The notes under the pieces were generated by a model, which saw only the letters and a program-made list of their open reading frames with translations, made no database searches and was not told where the DNA came from. Shown piece after piece: positions 1 through 12,046 of a stretch of 64,000 nt of DNA. Every line of letters begins with the position of its first letter. Within the stretch, counting starts at the first letter, position 1. Origin of the DNA: Anthostomella pinea (lineage: Eukaryota > Ascomycota > Sordariomycetes > Xylariales > Xylariaceae); assembly GCA_963556695.1 (NCBI GenBank), contig CAUWAG010000012.1, forward strand, positions 62,001 to 126,000. The letters are read 5' to 3'. The translations under genes and the position numbers were made by a program.

Positions 1-252
1 GACCGCCGCGCGCCTCGATGCAACGTTGAGCGCTTCGCATCTGCCGCAACCATATTCTCAGCCACGCAAGGTTGCCTTGTCTATCTAGGCCCTCAGCTAA
101 CGCTGCCTTTCGTGCTCACTCTCCCATTAGACTTCGCGCCCTGCCTGGTGGCTGCGCGCGAACCACTGAATCCGCAAACCTAGACCGAACTCGACAGTGC
201 CTTATCCTTATCCCGCGTGAACGAGCCGACAGGCGCAGCCTTCCCACGAACC
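1..252. other. upstream region of the sterol glucosyltransferase gene
   Basis: The first 250 bases hold no gene that I recognise. They probably contain the promoter edge and 5' untranslated region of the gene that follows. Short open frames here have no recognisable content. The frame of the next gene stays open upstream of its ATG as far as a GTG at 217, but the first in-frame ATG is at 253. Confidence 0.5.
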
Positions 253-3200
253 ATGGCCCCTCCAGCGGAGGAAGAGGCTTCCCCGCGGCGTGTGATCAAG
301 AAACTCTTGAAGAAACAGAAAGAGGGCCACCGCCCAACTATGGAACTGCCCGATCGCTTCAAGGACTATGCCGATGACGCCGACGAAGATGTCCTACCTC
401 CCCATCAAGGTCCTCACATGTTCATGAACATGAACCAGTCCATCTTCGGCTTGCTCGCAGCTGCCGGCTCCAACGTCGACTTCAACGATCGTTTCGAGGG
501 CCAGTCCAGCGACGAGGACGACGCCGGTACTCAGGACGGGAGGGGCGCCAGAGGAAAGCAACCAGAGCAGGTTGCAAGGACTACTATTTTGAAGAAGAGC
601 TCATCCGGTAGCTCATCCGGCAAGGAAAAGGTCGAGAAGCATCGCCGGAGATTGTCCGGGCAGCTTCTCCGGTCGTTGCCTCAGCTTCCACGCCTTGCGA
701 GTCGGTCGCTGTCGAAACACTCCAAGCTGAGGAACTCCCAGCCCCCTGAATCGCCTATAGAAAGTGAAAGCGAAGACCCGAGCTCTACAGCCGTCGACTC
801 ACCATCCTCCACTGTCGACGTTACCAAGACTGATCGTGAAGGAAGACTCGCGCCAGTCATGAGTCGCATGTTGGAGGCAAAAGCTGAGATGTCCTCAAGG
901 CCGAGCTTCGACCTCGAAAGGCTATCAGGAGACCACGGAACAAGTGAAGGTGGAGATGCAGGTCCTAGCGCCCTGGCACGAAAGCTCAAAGAGATCTTTG
1001 AACTCGACCACGCCGAGGAGGTTATAGAAGGTATTATTTTCCCCGTCATTCCTAGGCTGCGTGACTGACTTATTGCTCAGAATATCCATGCTGGTTACTG
1101 CAGAGTGTCCTCCTTCAGGGATATTTGTATATTACCTCAAAGCATATCTGCTTCTACGCGTACCTGCCGAAGAAAGCTGTAAGACCTTGTTCTCAATGGC
1201 CCCATGACCTGAGGGCCCTGCTAACTCCAAATGTAGCGGGAGGTTGCAAAGTCCGGGTATCTATCCAAGAGCGGCAAGAGGAATCCTGCGTACAACAGAT
1301 ACTGGTTCCGTCTCAAGGGAGACGTGCTGGCGTATTATCGCGATGCGTCCAATCTCTATTTCCCCCATGGACAGATCGACCTGCGTTACGCCATCTCGGC
1401 GAATGTCACGGACAAGGATAAGGACGGTGTTCAGTTCTCGGTTGTCACACATCACCGTACATACAACTTTCGAGCTGATAGTGCACCCAGCGCCAAGGAA
1501 TGGGTAAAGAGCCTGCAGAGGGTTATCTTCCGATCCCATAACGACGGCGACAGTGTAAAGATTTCCATACCGATCGAGAATGTGCTGGATGTCGAAGACA
1601 GCCAGATGATCGAGTTTGCGGATACGTGCAAAGTCCGGGTCATCGACAATGATGAGACCTATGCAATCGATGAGGTGAGGCTCCAGCTCACCATTCCAGA
1701 ACCATGACGACTGATAAGCCCCAGTATTTTTTCTCGTTCTTCAGCTTCGGTAGGGAGGCGATCAACGTCCTCAAGATCCTGATTGAGGATGCATCTAACC
1801 CACATCCCAATGCTACGGACTCAAGCCTACCCGCTGAAGACTCCCCTCGGCAGAGCTCTGTGAGCGTCAGGCGAAAGGATAGCACCGTCGGTGGTGAGCC
1901 CAGGTCGCCGAAGCTTCGCGAAACGGTCAAGGCAACTTTGGCCCCATTTTCAGCTCACAGTCCTCGCGAGCCGAATCCTGGCCTTAGTGGTGATTTGACT
2001 CGCAGTAGCTTTGATGCCAACCGACAGTTTGGGAGAAGGAGTCTGGACCAGGACCAGCTGACGCGCGATACATCACCGCGACGAAGCTTTAGTGCGAGCC
2101 GATCGATGGGCAAGAACCGCAATCGTAACAGCTCTGCACCAACCGATCCACAAGAATCATCTGACTCTTACGTCCATTCCCTTGAGGATCCCAGTATGTC
2201 TGGCTTGGTGGCGTCGTCCAACGAAGACCCGTCTGGTAGTCAGATTCTCAGGGGTAGTGACGTATTTCACCGACCGACTCTACGTCGCTCGCTCTCGACT
2301 TCACATTCTTCTGGTCAAGGCAGGCCGTCTGGCAAGGTTCCAGCACGTGAGCGTGAAAGGCACGAAGCCCTGCCTGCTGTGAAACCACGTCATGCTGTAA
2401 CGACTGGGCACATGAGGGAGCCTGGTGCTGCGACGGAGGACCCTGCAGCTACGCCGACTCTTCAGAACCTGGCGAAGATGGGCGCATATCCGTTGCAGCG
2501 AGCTGGGTTCTTTGCCAACTATCTCAACCAGACTAGTCGTCGGATGAGCAACCTCTTAGCAACAGAGTCAATGGGGTACGTTGAGAAGGTGTCGGGCATG
2601 TGGAAGGGAGGTCGCAAGCATTATAACGGTGCTCCTGGCCTCAGGAATGAAGACGAACTGGGCGATGACGAGGACGATGCCGACGGTAAACTAGCGACTA
2701 CTATGGACCGCTTCCGCGCGCATTTTGCGTTGCCGGAGACGGAGAAACTTCAGGCAACGTACTTTGGCTTCTTAATCCGAGTCTTGCCGCTCTATGGCAA
2801 GATTTATATTAGCGATCGGAACTTTTGCTTCCGTAGTTTGCTGCCGGGCACTCGTACAAAGTTGATTCTGCCCCTGAAGGACATCGAAACCGCGGACAAG
2901 GAGAAGGGCTTCCGGTTCGGCTACTCTGGCTTGGTTATCGTCATTCGTGGCCACGAGGAGCTCTTCTTTGAGTTCAATCAGGCGGACGTGAGAGACGACT
3001 GCGCCGTTACTATACTCCAGAGTCTCGAAACCACACGCTACATGCAAGAAGCTGGCCTGTTGGAAATTGAGGAGGAGCAGGAGGACGTGGATGATGCCAT
3101 CGCGGAACGAGACGCGCTCAACCAAGCTCGGCTGCGCGAGGCCCCTGAACATGAACTCAAGATGCCCCGTGAGGCTACTGGCCTTAGCGGATCCTCGCCC

Positions 3201-4828
3201 ACGATTCTCTTTGACGATCCAAAAGCATCCTTCCTCAACTTCAAACCCTCAGAGTCTATGAAGGTAACCTGCTTAACCATCGGCTCGAGAGGTGATGTTC
3301 AGCCCTACATCGCACTCTGCAAAGGCCTACAGGCCGAGGGCCACAGGCCTCGGATAGCTACGCATGCCGAGTTCAAGACCTGGGTCGAAGGGCATGGCAT
3401 CGAGTTTGCTCCGGTGGAGGGCGACCCTAGCGAACTTATGCGCATCTGCATCCAGAATGGCACATTCACATGGGCGTTCCTGAGAGAGGCAAACTCCAAG
3501 TTCCGAGGTTGGCTGGACGAGCTGCTGGCGTCTGCTTACACAGCGTGCCAGGGATCTGACCTCCTAATCGAGAGCCCAAGCGCCATGGCTGGCATTCACA
3601 TCGCCGAGGCACTATCCATCCCCTATTTCCGAGCTTTCACCATGCCGTGGACCCGTACGCGCGCCTACCCTCATGCGTTCGTCATGCCCGAACACAAGAT
3701 GGGCGGCGCCTACAACTACGTTACTTATGTCATGTTTGACAACGTGTTCTGGAAGGCTACTGCGCACCAGGTCAATCGCTGGCGGAACAAGGTGCTTGGT
3801 CTGCCCAACACCAATCTGGAAAAGATGCAGCCGAACAAGGTTCCTTTCCTCTACAACTTTTCCCCTGCCGTCGTCGCCCCGCCGTTGGACTATAGCGATT
3901 GGATCCGTGTGACCGGGTACTGGTTCTTGGACGAGGGAACCAAGTGGACTCCACCGGATGATCTCAGGCACTTCATCGAAACGGCTCGCAAGGACGACAA
4001 GAAGCTGGTGTACGTCGGCTTCGGTTCCATCATCGTACCCGACCCGGCCAAGATGACGCAGGAAGTCATCGACGGCGTCCTCAAGGCGGGTGTTCGATGT
4101 ATCCTGTCTAAAGGCTGGTCTGATCGCCTTGGCGACAAGGAGGCCGCAATGCCGGAACAGACCCTGCCGCCCGAGATATTCCAGATCAAGAGCGCCCCTC
4201 ATGACTGGTTGTTTGCCCAGATAGACGCAGCTGCTCACCACGGCGGCTCTGGCACAACCGGGGCCAGCCTTCGCGCGGGAATCCCCACGATTATCCGGCC
4301 CTTCTTTGGCGATCAGTTCTTCTTTGGCAGTAGGCTGGAAGACCTGGGTGTCGGCATCTGCTTGAAGAAATGGGGCGCCAACAGCTTCGCCAAGGCACTC
4401 TGGGAGGCCACACATAGCGACAGGATGATCGTGAAAGCCAGGGTACTGGGAGAGACTATACGAAAGGTTTGTTCACTTGCCATTTTCACTTGGAGAGTCC
4501 AATCTAACAAAGTGGTCAACAGGAAAACGGCGTGGATAACGCAATTCAGTCGATTTATCGAGATCTTGAATACGCCACGAGTCTGGTCAAGTCGAAGGCC
4601 GGTAAGAACGCGATTACGGCTGGCAAGTCCGATGGCTCTGCAGCTGATGACGAATCGGAAGAGGAGAGTTGGACGTTTGTGGGTGGTGACGAAGTCGACC
4701 CAGAGCTTGTTGTTAAGAAGAGTGCGCTCTCGGAGATGGAGGCCAGACTGACCGGAAGCACAGTGCTTGGACCCAGACTACGGGCTGGTGGTAGTAGTGG
4801 TGTCAAGACGGCGGCTGCAGAATCCTAG
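253..4828 (+). CDS. atg26: sterol 3-beta-glucosyltransferase Atg26 (UGT51 family)
   Basis: This enzyme transfers glucose from UDP-glucose to the 3-hydroxyl of ergosterol at membranes, and it is required for pexophagy in some fungi. The model has five exons: 253-1030, 1081-1178, 1237-1674, 1725-4466 and 4523-4828, giving about 1453 residues, the usual length for filamentous fungi. The domain order matches the family. A first GRAM domain contains [23 protein letters not shown] domain contains [19 protein letters not shown] second GRAM domain follows a long serine-rich linker. The C-terminal half is a GT28/UDPGT glycosyltransferase starting at [17 protein letters not shown], with the sugar-nucleotide motif [18 protein letters not shown] and then [10 protein letters not shown]. 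The second exon was fixed by the conserved [15 protein letters not shown], which needs the 1031-1080 intron. The C-terminal tail is acidic. Nothing looks broken. Confidence 0.95.
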
Positions 4829-7332
4829 GGAGATTCTTGCACAGTCGTATAGTACCGACGCCTATAGAGCGGGGCGAAGGCCATGTCGACGTCTTTGTTG
4901 GTTTGCTGGAAATCCTTGTTTTGATGGAGGGATTTGGTGTAGCTCGACTAGCAGCTCTCGTTCTGGTTTCGAGATGATGAATTAGGGCACGGCGCAGCAT
5001 GTCTGGCGTGATGGGTGGCTCGCCGTACTGGATACTTACTCTCATGCATAGATTGTTACTTGCTGCATCACAGACGTTTTGGGAAGGGGTCTCTGGTTCA
5101 GTTGTACCCCTGGCTCACTCAATGGCCGTGGCTGTGAATGGCCGTGGCTGTGGGATTACCGGATAGACATAATTAGGTTCGCTAGGGATAAATGAATAAT
5201 TATCATCACCGGATGGCGCACGTCTTCTGAGGATGGCCACTAGGAGAGGGTGTGCTTATGAAGGTCAAGAGTCGGGGCTCTCGCCGACTGCAAGGAACGA
5301 GTGATATGGCGCTAGAGAGCATTCCACAGAAGCTACAACTCGCTTTCGGTGTCTTGAGATATCTTCTTGTTTGCCTCAGGCTCTTGGCTGAATCAAGATC
5401 CTACACGATGGCGCTGTATGGAAGAGTGGTAAGAGGCAAGACTGCTCCGTCTACCCCTACTCACTTATTTTCGGTATTCTGAGTATCTCGGTGGTACCTC
5501 GAGGGTTTACGGGAATGAACCAGACTGTTCTTGGCCCGAGGCAGAGAATGTGCTTCAGAGAGAAGGAAAGGATGAGGAGAAAAGCTAGGAACGAGAGGGT
5601 ACCGGCGATCTTCGATTCATACCTGTTATTAAGTGTAATTAGGTCAGCGATTTGGCGTTTCCCAGCTCAGCGAACGCCGTCTTGTTCCTTTCGGAGCACC
5701 TATGATTCCTTGGAATAGTCCCGAACACGCGAGAACATGGGGCCCCGCTATCAAAACCACTACCTCTCCTACATGAACCATGCCGGGGATGTGTGGATAT
5801 ATGTGGCCAGCGGTGTGATCTATAAGTCCAGGTGCTATCAAGAAGTGTTCCATATGGCTCCTGATCTAGAGTCTCTTCTGGCAGGACAGCGTCTCTGATA
5901 GGGGCAGGATTCCACTTACAAACCTGTCTCGGTCATGACGACCGTCTTGCTCGCGGTCGAGGAGAGGACCATGTTCATAGCAAACCGCCGCTGCGTTTCT
6001 TGCTGTCTCGCCAGGCTCGGGGAGACAAGCCACTATAGCATAGCGAGAAACTATCCACCGTCATCGCCAAGAAATGCTTTAGATCCTTTCCCAGAGATGT
6101 GAGAAACCAATGAAGTAATCGTAGAGCCTTACTCAAATCTTGCATCGAGATGGTCGCCCGCGTATTTTCGCAGCAAGGTTGTCCGCGGGATGGTGCAGCT
6201 TGAGGTATGACTGGCGATATCATCAACGTATCCACCGTGGATGATACCAGGGGTGCCTATGGGACCATCGTGGACGGCGCGCGAATGAATCGTGCAATTT
6301 ATGAGCTGAGCACGCGGAGACGCAACCAGCACGGATTCATGGCCGTAGAGGTGCGGCGTGGGAAAGGGGTCGTGCTCGGGGTACGGGACATCGCAAAAGC
6401 AGCAATCCATGCACTGGTACATGGACGGGAGCCAGTTGGCCAGCTCGTAAGATGGTACTACATGATTATGAGTCTATGTGAAGTTCTGCATTCCTTCCTA
6501 ATACTAATATTACTGACGAAGACAAACTCGTGATCTCTCACGATTCCCTGTGTCTCTGCACCTGTCCGGACGGTACCAGTTGCGCGTCAACTCCTCATAG
6601 AGTGACTTCTTGAGGGCCCGGATGCCGTACGACCGCCCACCACGCGTGGATAGCGTAAAGAGAGGGAAATAACAGAGGTCCACTTACCTCCGGCGTGAAT
6701 ATGAAAGGAATGGCTGGCGCCCACATTTCCAAACGGGTTGGGTAGAAAATAGCGTCGACCAGCCTGTTGATGACACCGGGCGTGCCATTAACGATCCTGC
6801 CATTCGGCTGCTGAAAGAGCTGAAAGGATAGTCGGTTGTTCCAGCCGAATCACCGCCCATTATGGGTAGGCTGGTCTAATACCCAGCGCATTTGAGCAAT
6901 AGCAACAGAGCAGCGATGAGAGCGTACAACAATCGAGGGCCAAAGGGAAACCTATTCCCATACGCTCCTCTGTAGCCGAGATAGCGCTTCCTCTCCAGAA
7001 GCTGCCTTAATCTCACCATCTACCCTGAACATGTCGGTGAGAAGTGCCTTGAGAGAAACGACGTCTTTGGGATGGGCACAAACACTAGATAAGTTACCCC
7101 AGCGAGCACCTCACAACGAAAGCCCAAAGGGGCTCAGCCATAATCAAACGGGCTTCTGCTCAAGCAGTATTACAACCGGATAATATGCTCCCCTGCTATG
7201 AACATTGTACACAGATCGTAGTAAGGGCCCCAGTTCAACAATGGACGATACACACAACGCCAGACTCCTTCGCCGTGGTATCACAATCCACACATGAAAC
7301 CATTGCCGTCATCATTCATCATCCAGGCAGCA
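4829..7332. other. gene-poor interval with coding-like scraps on the minus strand
   Basis: I see no complete gene in these 2.5 kb. On the minus strand, short stretches read like protein but do not join. One around 7100-6960 reads AHPKDVVSLKALLTDMF and ends at an intron-like GTATGG...TATTAG. One at about 6850-6690 reads QQPNGRIVNGTPGVINR. Another at about 6420-6190 reads IGTPGIIHGGYVDDIA. Stops and frame changes separate them. This may be a decayed gene whose family I cannot name, or chance. Confidence 0.3.
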
Positions 7333-10300
7333 CTACGCAGCGGCCGGCACTACCTTGAACCCCTCGCTCACAACCTTGCTGATGTCCTCGTTCTTGTGCT
7401 GTAACAAGCCCAGGGCGAACGCAACGTCGTTCCACTGGCGTTCCGTGTCACAGCGGGCCAGACGCGCTGCCAGCTTGTCGGCGAGCTGTCGGGCGTGCTT
7501 GTCCTACAGTCTGTCAGCAATAATCGGTTTCACATGGGTACGCTAACAATGCTCACCTTTTCAACAAAGCCCAGCAAGAACTTGACGATTCTCCTGAAAG
7601 GCTCTTCGTCCATCTGGCCAGCGGAGAGCAGGCTGAACATGTCCACAAAGTGATTATAGACTGCATTATCCTTGGTGCTGAGCTCGGTGAAGAACATCCT
7701 CGCCATGTCGGCAATGCGCTTGTCTTCGTCCTCGAGACACTTCGCCATCTCACCCAACTGACCCTTGACCTTGACCTGACCAGCAAGAATGAGGAAGGTC
7801 AAGGTCATGAGACACGTTCGCTTGACGGAAAGGTCATCGTCAGCCAGCCGGCGGTACAAGAAGTCGGTGTTCTCGTCAATGAGATGGTTGAAGCAGACAG
7901 CCATGTCACCGAGGGCGATGACGACGTTGGAACGAACTGTGGCATCGGGCGACCGCTCCATGATGGTGATGAGGAGCGGCAGGTGTGCCTCGCAGTACTC
8001 GCTGCTGACACACATCAACTTGGCAAGACACAGCGTAGCTGCGGCTTGGAGACCCTTGTCCTTGTAGATATCACTCCGCGAACATATCTCAGCGACCAGA
8101 GGCCCGAAGTTGGACAGCAGTGACTGCGGACCGAATAGCAGCTCGCGCTCACGAATGTGCAGCATGGCCTCTGTGAAATCATCCTCGGTCGTGCCACCAA
8201 TGAGGTCAAGCTCGTCGCCCTCTTCTTCTTCGGGCGCTGGTGTAGGTGCCTTGCCCTTACGACCAGTGGAGGCTCGAGGCTCAACCGGCTTTGCGACAAA
8301 GTTCTTCTCTTTCTCCTGCTTCCGGCGCTTGAAGTCGAGCTCACACAGTTCAAGATGGACAATCTGCTTGATGGCCACGTGGCCGACGATGAAGAGCAGC
8401 TGTGAGAGGGCGATGGCAGCCTTCTGCTTTGGTTCTGCGGGCGGCTCTGGTGGCGGTTGGTTGATGGTCTGCGTGGGGGCATCAAGAGCCATGGTGTTGA
8501 AGTTCTGGGTCATACCCTGCGCACCAGCAACGGTGGCCGTCGCATCCTGGTCGCGAGAGCCAGGGCGAGACGTGGAAGGCGACTTTTGCTGCGCAGCGAA
8601 GACAGCCTTGGTCCTGCGCCTGATGACTTCGGAACACAAGGTGTCGGGGTGCTTCGCAATAGCATAGATGGCGTTTATGGCCTGCTCCGCGACACCAAAC
8701 CACTCCTTGCTGTCACTGGGAACCTCGGTGATAGCCGCCAACTTGGCCAATACGGCATGTTCGTTCGGTAGACGACTGAAACTGACCGGCGAGTCCTTAG
8801 CTTGCCGACCAGTCGGGTTCAACCTCCGCAGCGCAATGCAAGTATACTTGGCCAACTGCAGGTCGGATCTCCCGTGGGATCCGAGGCCGGTCCGTAGCAT
8901 GGTCTCCATCTCGCCGACAACGATCTCGGGCGATGCCGTAGCCAGCATGCCCAGCACGATGATGGCACCGCGTCGCTGGGAGCGTGAGATCTCCCGCTTC
9001 TGGAAGCCATAGACTTCCCACAGCTTGGTTATGACGCGGTCAGAAATCATGCCGCCCTTCATCATAGTTGCTATCAACTGTTCCAAGCTGGTCAGCTCGG
9101 CGGGGGTGGTACCGGATGTCAGGCTGATCATGTTCCTCGCGATGTAGACAGCGGCGTCATTCGGACTCAAGTGGTCAGGGGCCTCGAAGAACAGTCGCTT
9201 ATAGCAGTCAATCAGGTGCGTCTGGACGCCCTTGCCCTCGTCACTGTTCCCCTTGGTCCAGATCAGGCGCAGCATGCGACGGATGCCGATCATGTTGTCT
9301 TCGATGTTGTAGGCGTTGCCGATCTCCAGGTAGTCCATCGCCTCGATGACTTCGGACTTGTTCTTTGAGCCAAGAAGTTGGACGACAGTGCTGGTCGACT
9401 CATGCAAGACATGGATGAACTTGAGCGCGTCGCTGTAGTAGCGTTTGGTGAGCGTCAGTTTCTCAATAGCCTCGGATGTTACGGCATCCTCCTGGGCCTT
9501 TCGTACGACGGCCACCTTCTCCTCCTCGGTCATCTCCTTGGGTTTCTGGGGCGATTCCACCTGGGTCGGCTCATCCACTAAGTCTCCGTCGGCAGTCGTG
9601 TTGGCCTTGTCGCCCAACCCAGGCTCGCCAGCTGGAGGCTTCAAGGCATCGAGTTCGGCATCAACCTTGCCGAGGCGTTCTTGCCAGTCCTTTCGAGCGA
9701 GCTGGGCGCCATGTAGGACAGTGAAGGGGTGGGTCTTGATCAGAGTACCAAGAAGCTTGACCGCATTCCTCCTGACGTGACTACTCTTGTCTTCCAGACT
9801 CCGGGCAGCGAGCTCGGCCACCCTTTGCCGCCGTTTGGGGAACTTCTGGTCGAGTTCACACAGCCTTGTGTAGACCTGCATGGCTCGGCATCTGCAGTAT
9901 GGGTTGACATCAAGGAAGCGCTCCTCAAGTACGTCGAAGAAAGCGTTGAGCTGCGACTTGTGGTTGTCGCTTCGCTCTTCCTGATTGCTCAGGTGTGAGA
10001 TCATGTTGCCACAGACCTCGATTAAGGATGAACGAAGCGTATGTGACTAGGTGATAGTATCAGTGTGTGCTCAAACAAATGACTGCTGAATCCGGAACCC
10101 ACCTCACTGTCTAGCTGCTTGGCCAGCATGGTCATCTGCTTGATCACCAACCTCGGCACGAGATCGGAGAGCTTGACGATGAAGGTCGAGACAGACTTGG
10201 GACCTCTAGTGTCGTTGCTGTTGAACTCCTTGTTGCCGATTTCCCGCAGTATCTCGTCCGCCAGCTGCGGGTAGTCGTACTGCTCGGCTAGGATGTGAAG

Positions 10301-11286
10301 AAACTCGGCCATGGGCTCGGACAAATGTTCGAAGTATGTCAAATTTTGAACAATAGAGATTTGAGCAGCTGTATCCGCGTTAGCATATCCAACATGCCAC
10401 GTTCTTTGACAGACCTACCGTAGCCATGTCCGTGATGCTTGACCGCTATGCAGAGCACCTTGAACGCGTGCATCCGCATGGCCGTGTTCTTGACCCTCTG
10501 TTCACTCTCGAGCACCATGTAGACAGGCCGTGTGAGGAGACCGATGAAGGTGTCACGCTCGCTGGTTGTCAAGAAGATCTTGCCGAGCTTCAGCTTCATG
10601 ACTTTGGACATGACGTCCAGGGCGGACTGCAGTTGCGCGGCGCTGTCCCAGCTGCCGTCCTTGTCCTTGCTCGCGGCGGCCTTCGCCTTTGCGCCCTTAC
10701 CCCTGGCGCGCGATACCGGGGCGGTGGAGGACTTCTCGGCGGCCTTGGTCTCGACGCAGGCGATGGTCCACTGCAGCAGGAAGCCGTAGATCTCGAGCAG
10801 CGACTTGTGGTGGGCGATCATCTCCTGCTCGTCCGGGTTCTCGAGGTCATTGTTAATGGCGTCGGCCTCGGCGGACAGGCCGCTCATGATCAGGTCGAAG
10901 ATCTTGCTGAGGGCATGCGTGGGCAGCAACTGGGTATATCTGGATTGTACGAAGAGCTTAGAAATTGGTTCTTGTATTTGCGGTGGTGCACTAGACCTTG
11001 GACTATAGCTTTCAGATTCAGGGGAAGAGACAAGGGAAGCGGGTGCACACTTGAGTAAGAACTGCAGCGAGTCGAAGTAGGCGCTGCGTGTGATGGCATC
11101 GGGATTCTCGGCGACGGCATCGACGATGGGATTCAGGATCGGGTTGATGAGGGCGATGTTGGACAGCAACTCGGGGTCGGACTCGCAGTCGACCAGGGCG
11201 CTGTCAGCCTCTGGGGTGTTGATGGCAGCAGGGTCGCTCATGTAATGCTTGAGGGCATCGTTAATGTCAAAGTTAACCGACTCCAT
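7333..11286 (-). CDS. cnd1: condensin complex subunit 1 (Cnd1/Ycs4/CAP-D2)
   Basis: This is the non-SMC HEAT-repeat subunit of condensin I, which compacts and resolves chromosomes in mitosis. Five exons, given high to low, are 11286-11051, 10939-10419, 10368-10103, 10046-7557 and 7503-7333, for about 1227 residues, the usual family size. The start MESVNFDINDALKHYMSDP was chosen over an upstream in-frame ATG because it begins the conserved N-terminal region. The central part holds HEAT motifs such as DVNPYCRCRAMQVYTRLCE and SSHVRRNAVKLLGTLIKTH. The C-terminal Cnd1 domain holds LLITIMERSPDATVRSNVVI, ALGDMAVCFN and DDLSVKRTCLMTLTFLILA. The first intron (11050-10940) is 111 bases, a multiple of three and open in frame, so retention would add 37 residues. 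The gene is divergent from the Cdc7 gene and shares its promoter region. Confidence 0.93.
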
Positions 11287-12046
11287 AGTAGTCTGTCGCG
11301 ACTTTGCGCCAGGTCGATCAATAGGTGACGGCGCTCGCAGACGCAGAGGTCTTAGCTTAAAGAGGAACAGGTTCAAAAGGAAGTGACCAAGTTAGACAGA
11401 CGTTATTGCGCTTGCAATATGGGTAACTTGGGTGGTGTCGTCGCAGCCTCCTCTAGCTGTCGTTGTCGTTGTCGCTGTCACTCATACAGACTGGAAATAG
11501 AGAGGATGGGTGTTGATGGCCGGCCCTTAGCAACGGTTTGTTTTTGTTTAGTTTGCGACGCGGTCCCCCGCCGTCTGCGAGCCCCTCCCCTTCCCGAACC
11601 CCCCGCCGAAGAACTTCCAATGCGACAGAGGAATTCAACGCGTCGCTCGTTATCCCCGTCAATCTCCGGCGCAAGCTACTAGGTAGTAGACAGCCACCAG
11701 TAACCATCAAACCTAATTGATAATCAACATCAACACCAACACCCCGCCAACACTCAACACCCAACACCCTGGCGACTGATACATAATCCTCATTCTGTTC
11801 ATTCGATTCGACTGTGGAATTCCCTTTGAGCCTGCGCCCTTGCATTTCCCAGCGAGCGCGTCCTTTGGTCGTTCCTTGCTTTTGTCTCTTCCGACTCCGT
11901 TTACAATCATTTGTTCTGGAGCCTGTGCCATCTGCCCAGGTGTTGCCCGGGTAGCTACAATTGGAAGAGGAGGAGGGCTGGACGGAGGAACGCAGGAAAC
12001 CCTTGGCCTGGACCTATTTGCCCAACAGCCAAGCCAAGCCAAGTCC
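11287..12046. other. shared divergent promoter region of condensin and Cdc7 genes
   Basis: About 760 bases separate the two divergent starts. The interval carries a short GTCGTT/GTCGCT run near 11458-11480, a CT-rich stretch, a CAACA-type run near 11725-11765 and one perfect ACGCGT. No convincing reading frame is present. Confidence 0.6.
11638..11643. promoter_or_regulatory. MluI cell-cycle box (ACGCGT) in the divergent promoter
   Basis: The palindrome ACGCGT lies between the condensin subunit 1 and Cdc7 starts, about 350 bases from the first and 400 from the second. In yeasts this element binds the MBF (Mbp1-Swi6 type) factor that drives G1/S transcription. Seeing it between two cell-cycle genes is suggestive, but a single hexamer can occur by chance in this length. 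Confidence 0.4.

Noticed and set aside
3612..4415. 267-codon open frame on the minus strand inside the Atg26 glycosyltransferase exon
   Set aside because: It lies opposite a well-conserved coding exon, has no recognisable domain, and is explained by codon bias of the sense strand.
6129..6840. Possible multicopper oxidase remnant on the minus strand (PTPHLYGHES, GGYVDDIA)
   Set aside because: The resemblance to HPxHLHGH and to the later copper ligands is too weak, and no second copper motif follows.
8110..8667. 185-codon plus-strand frame opposite the condensin gene
   Set aside because: Low-complexity serine runs mirror the acidic linker codons of the sense strand.
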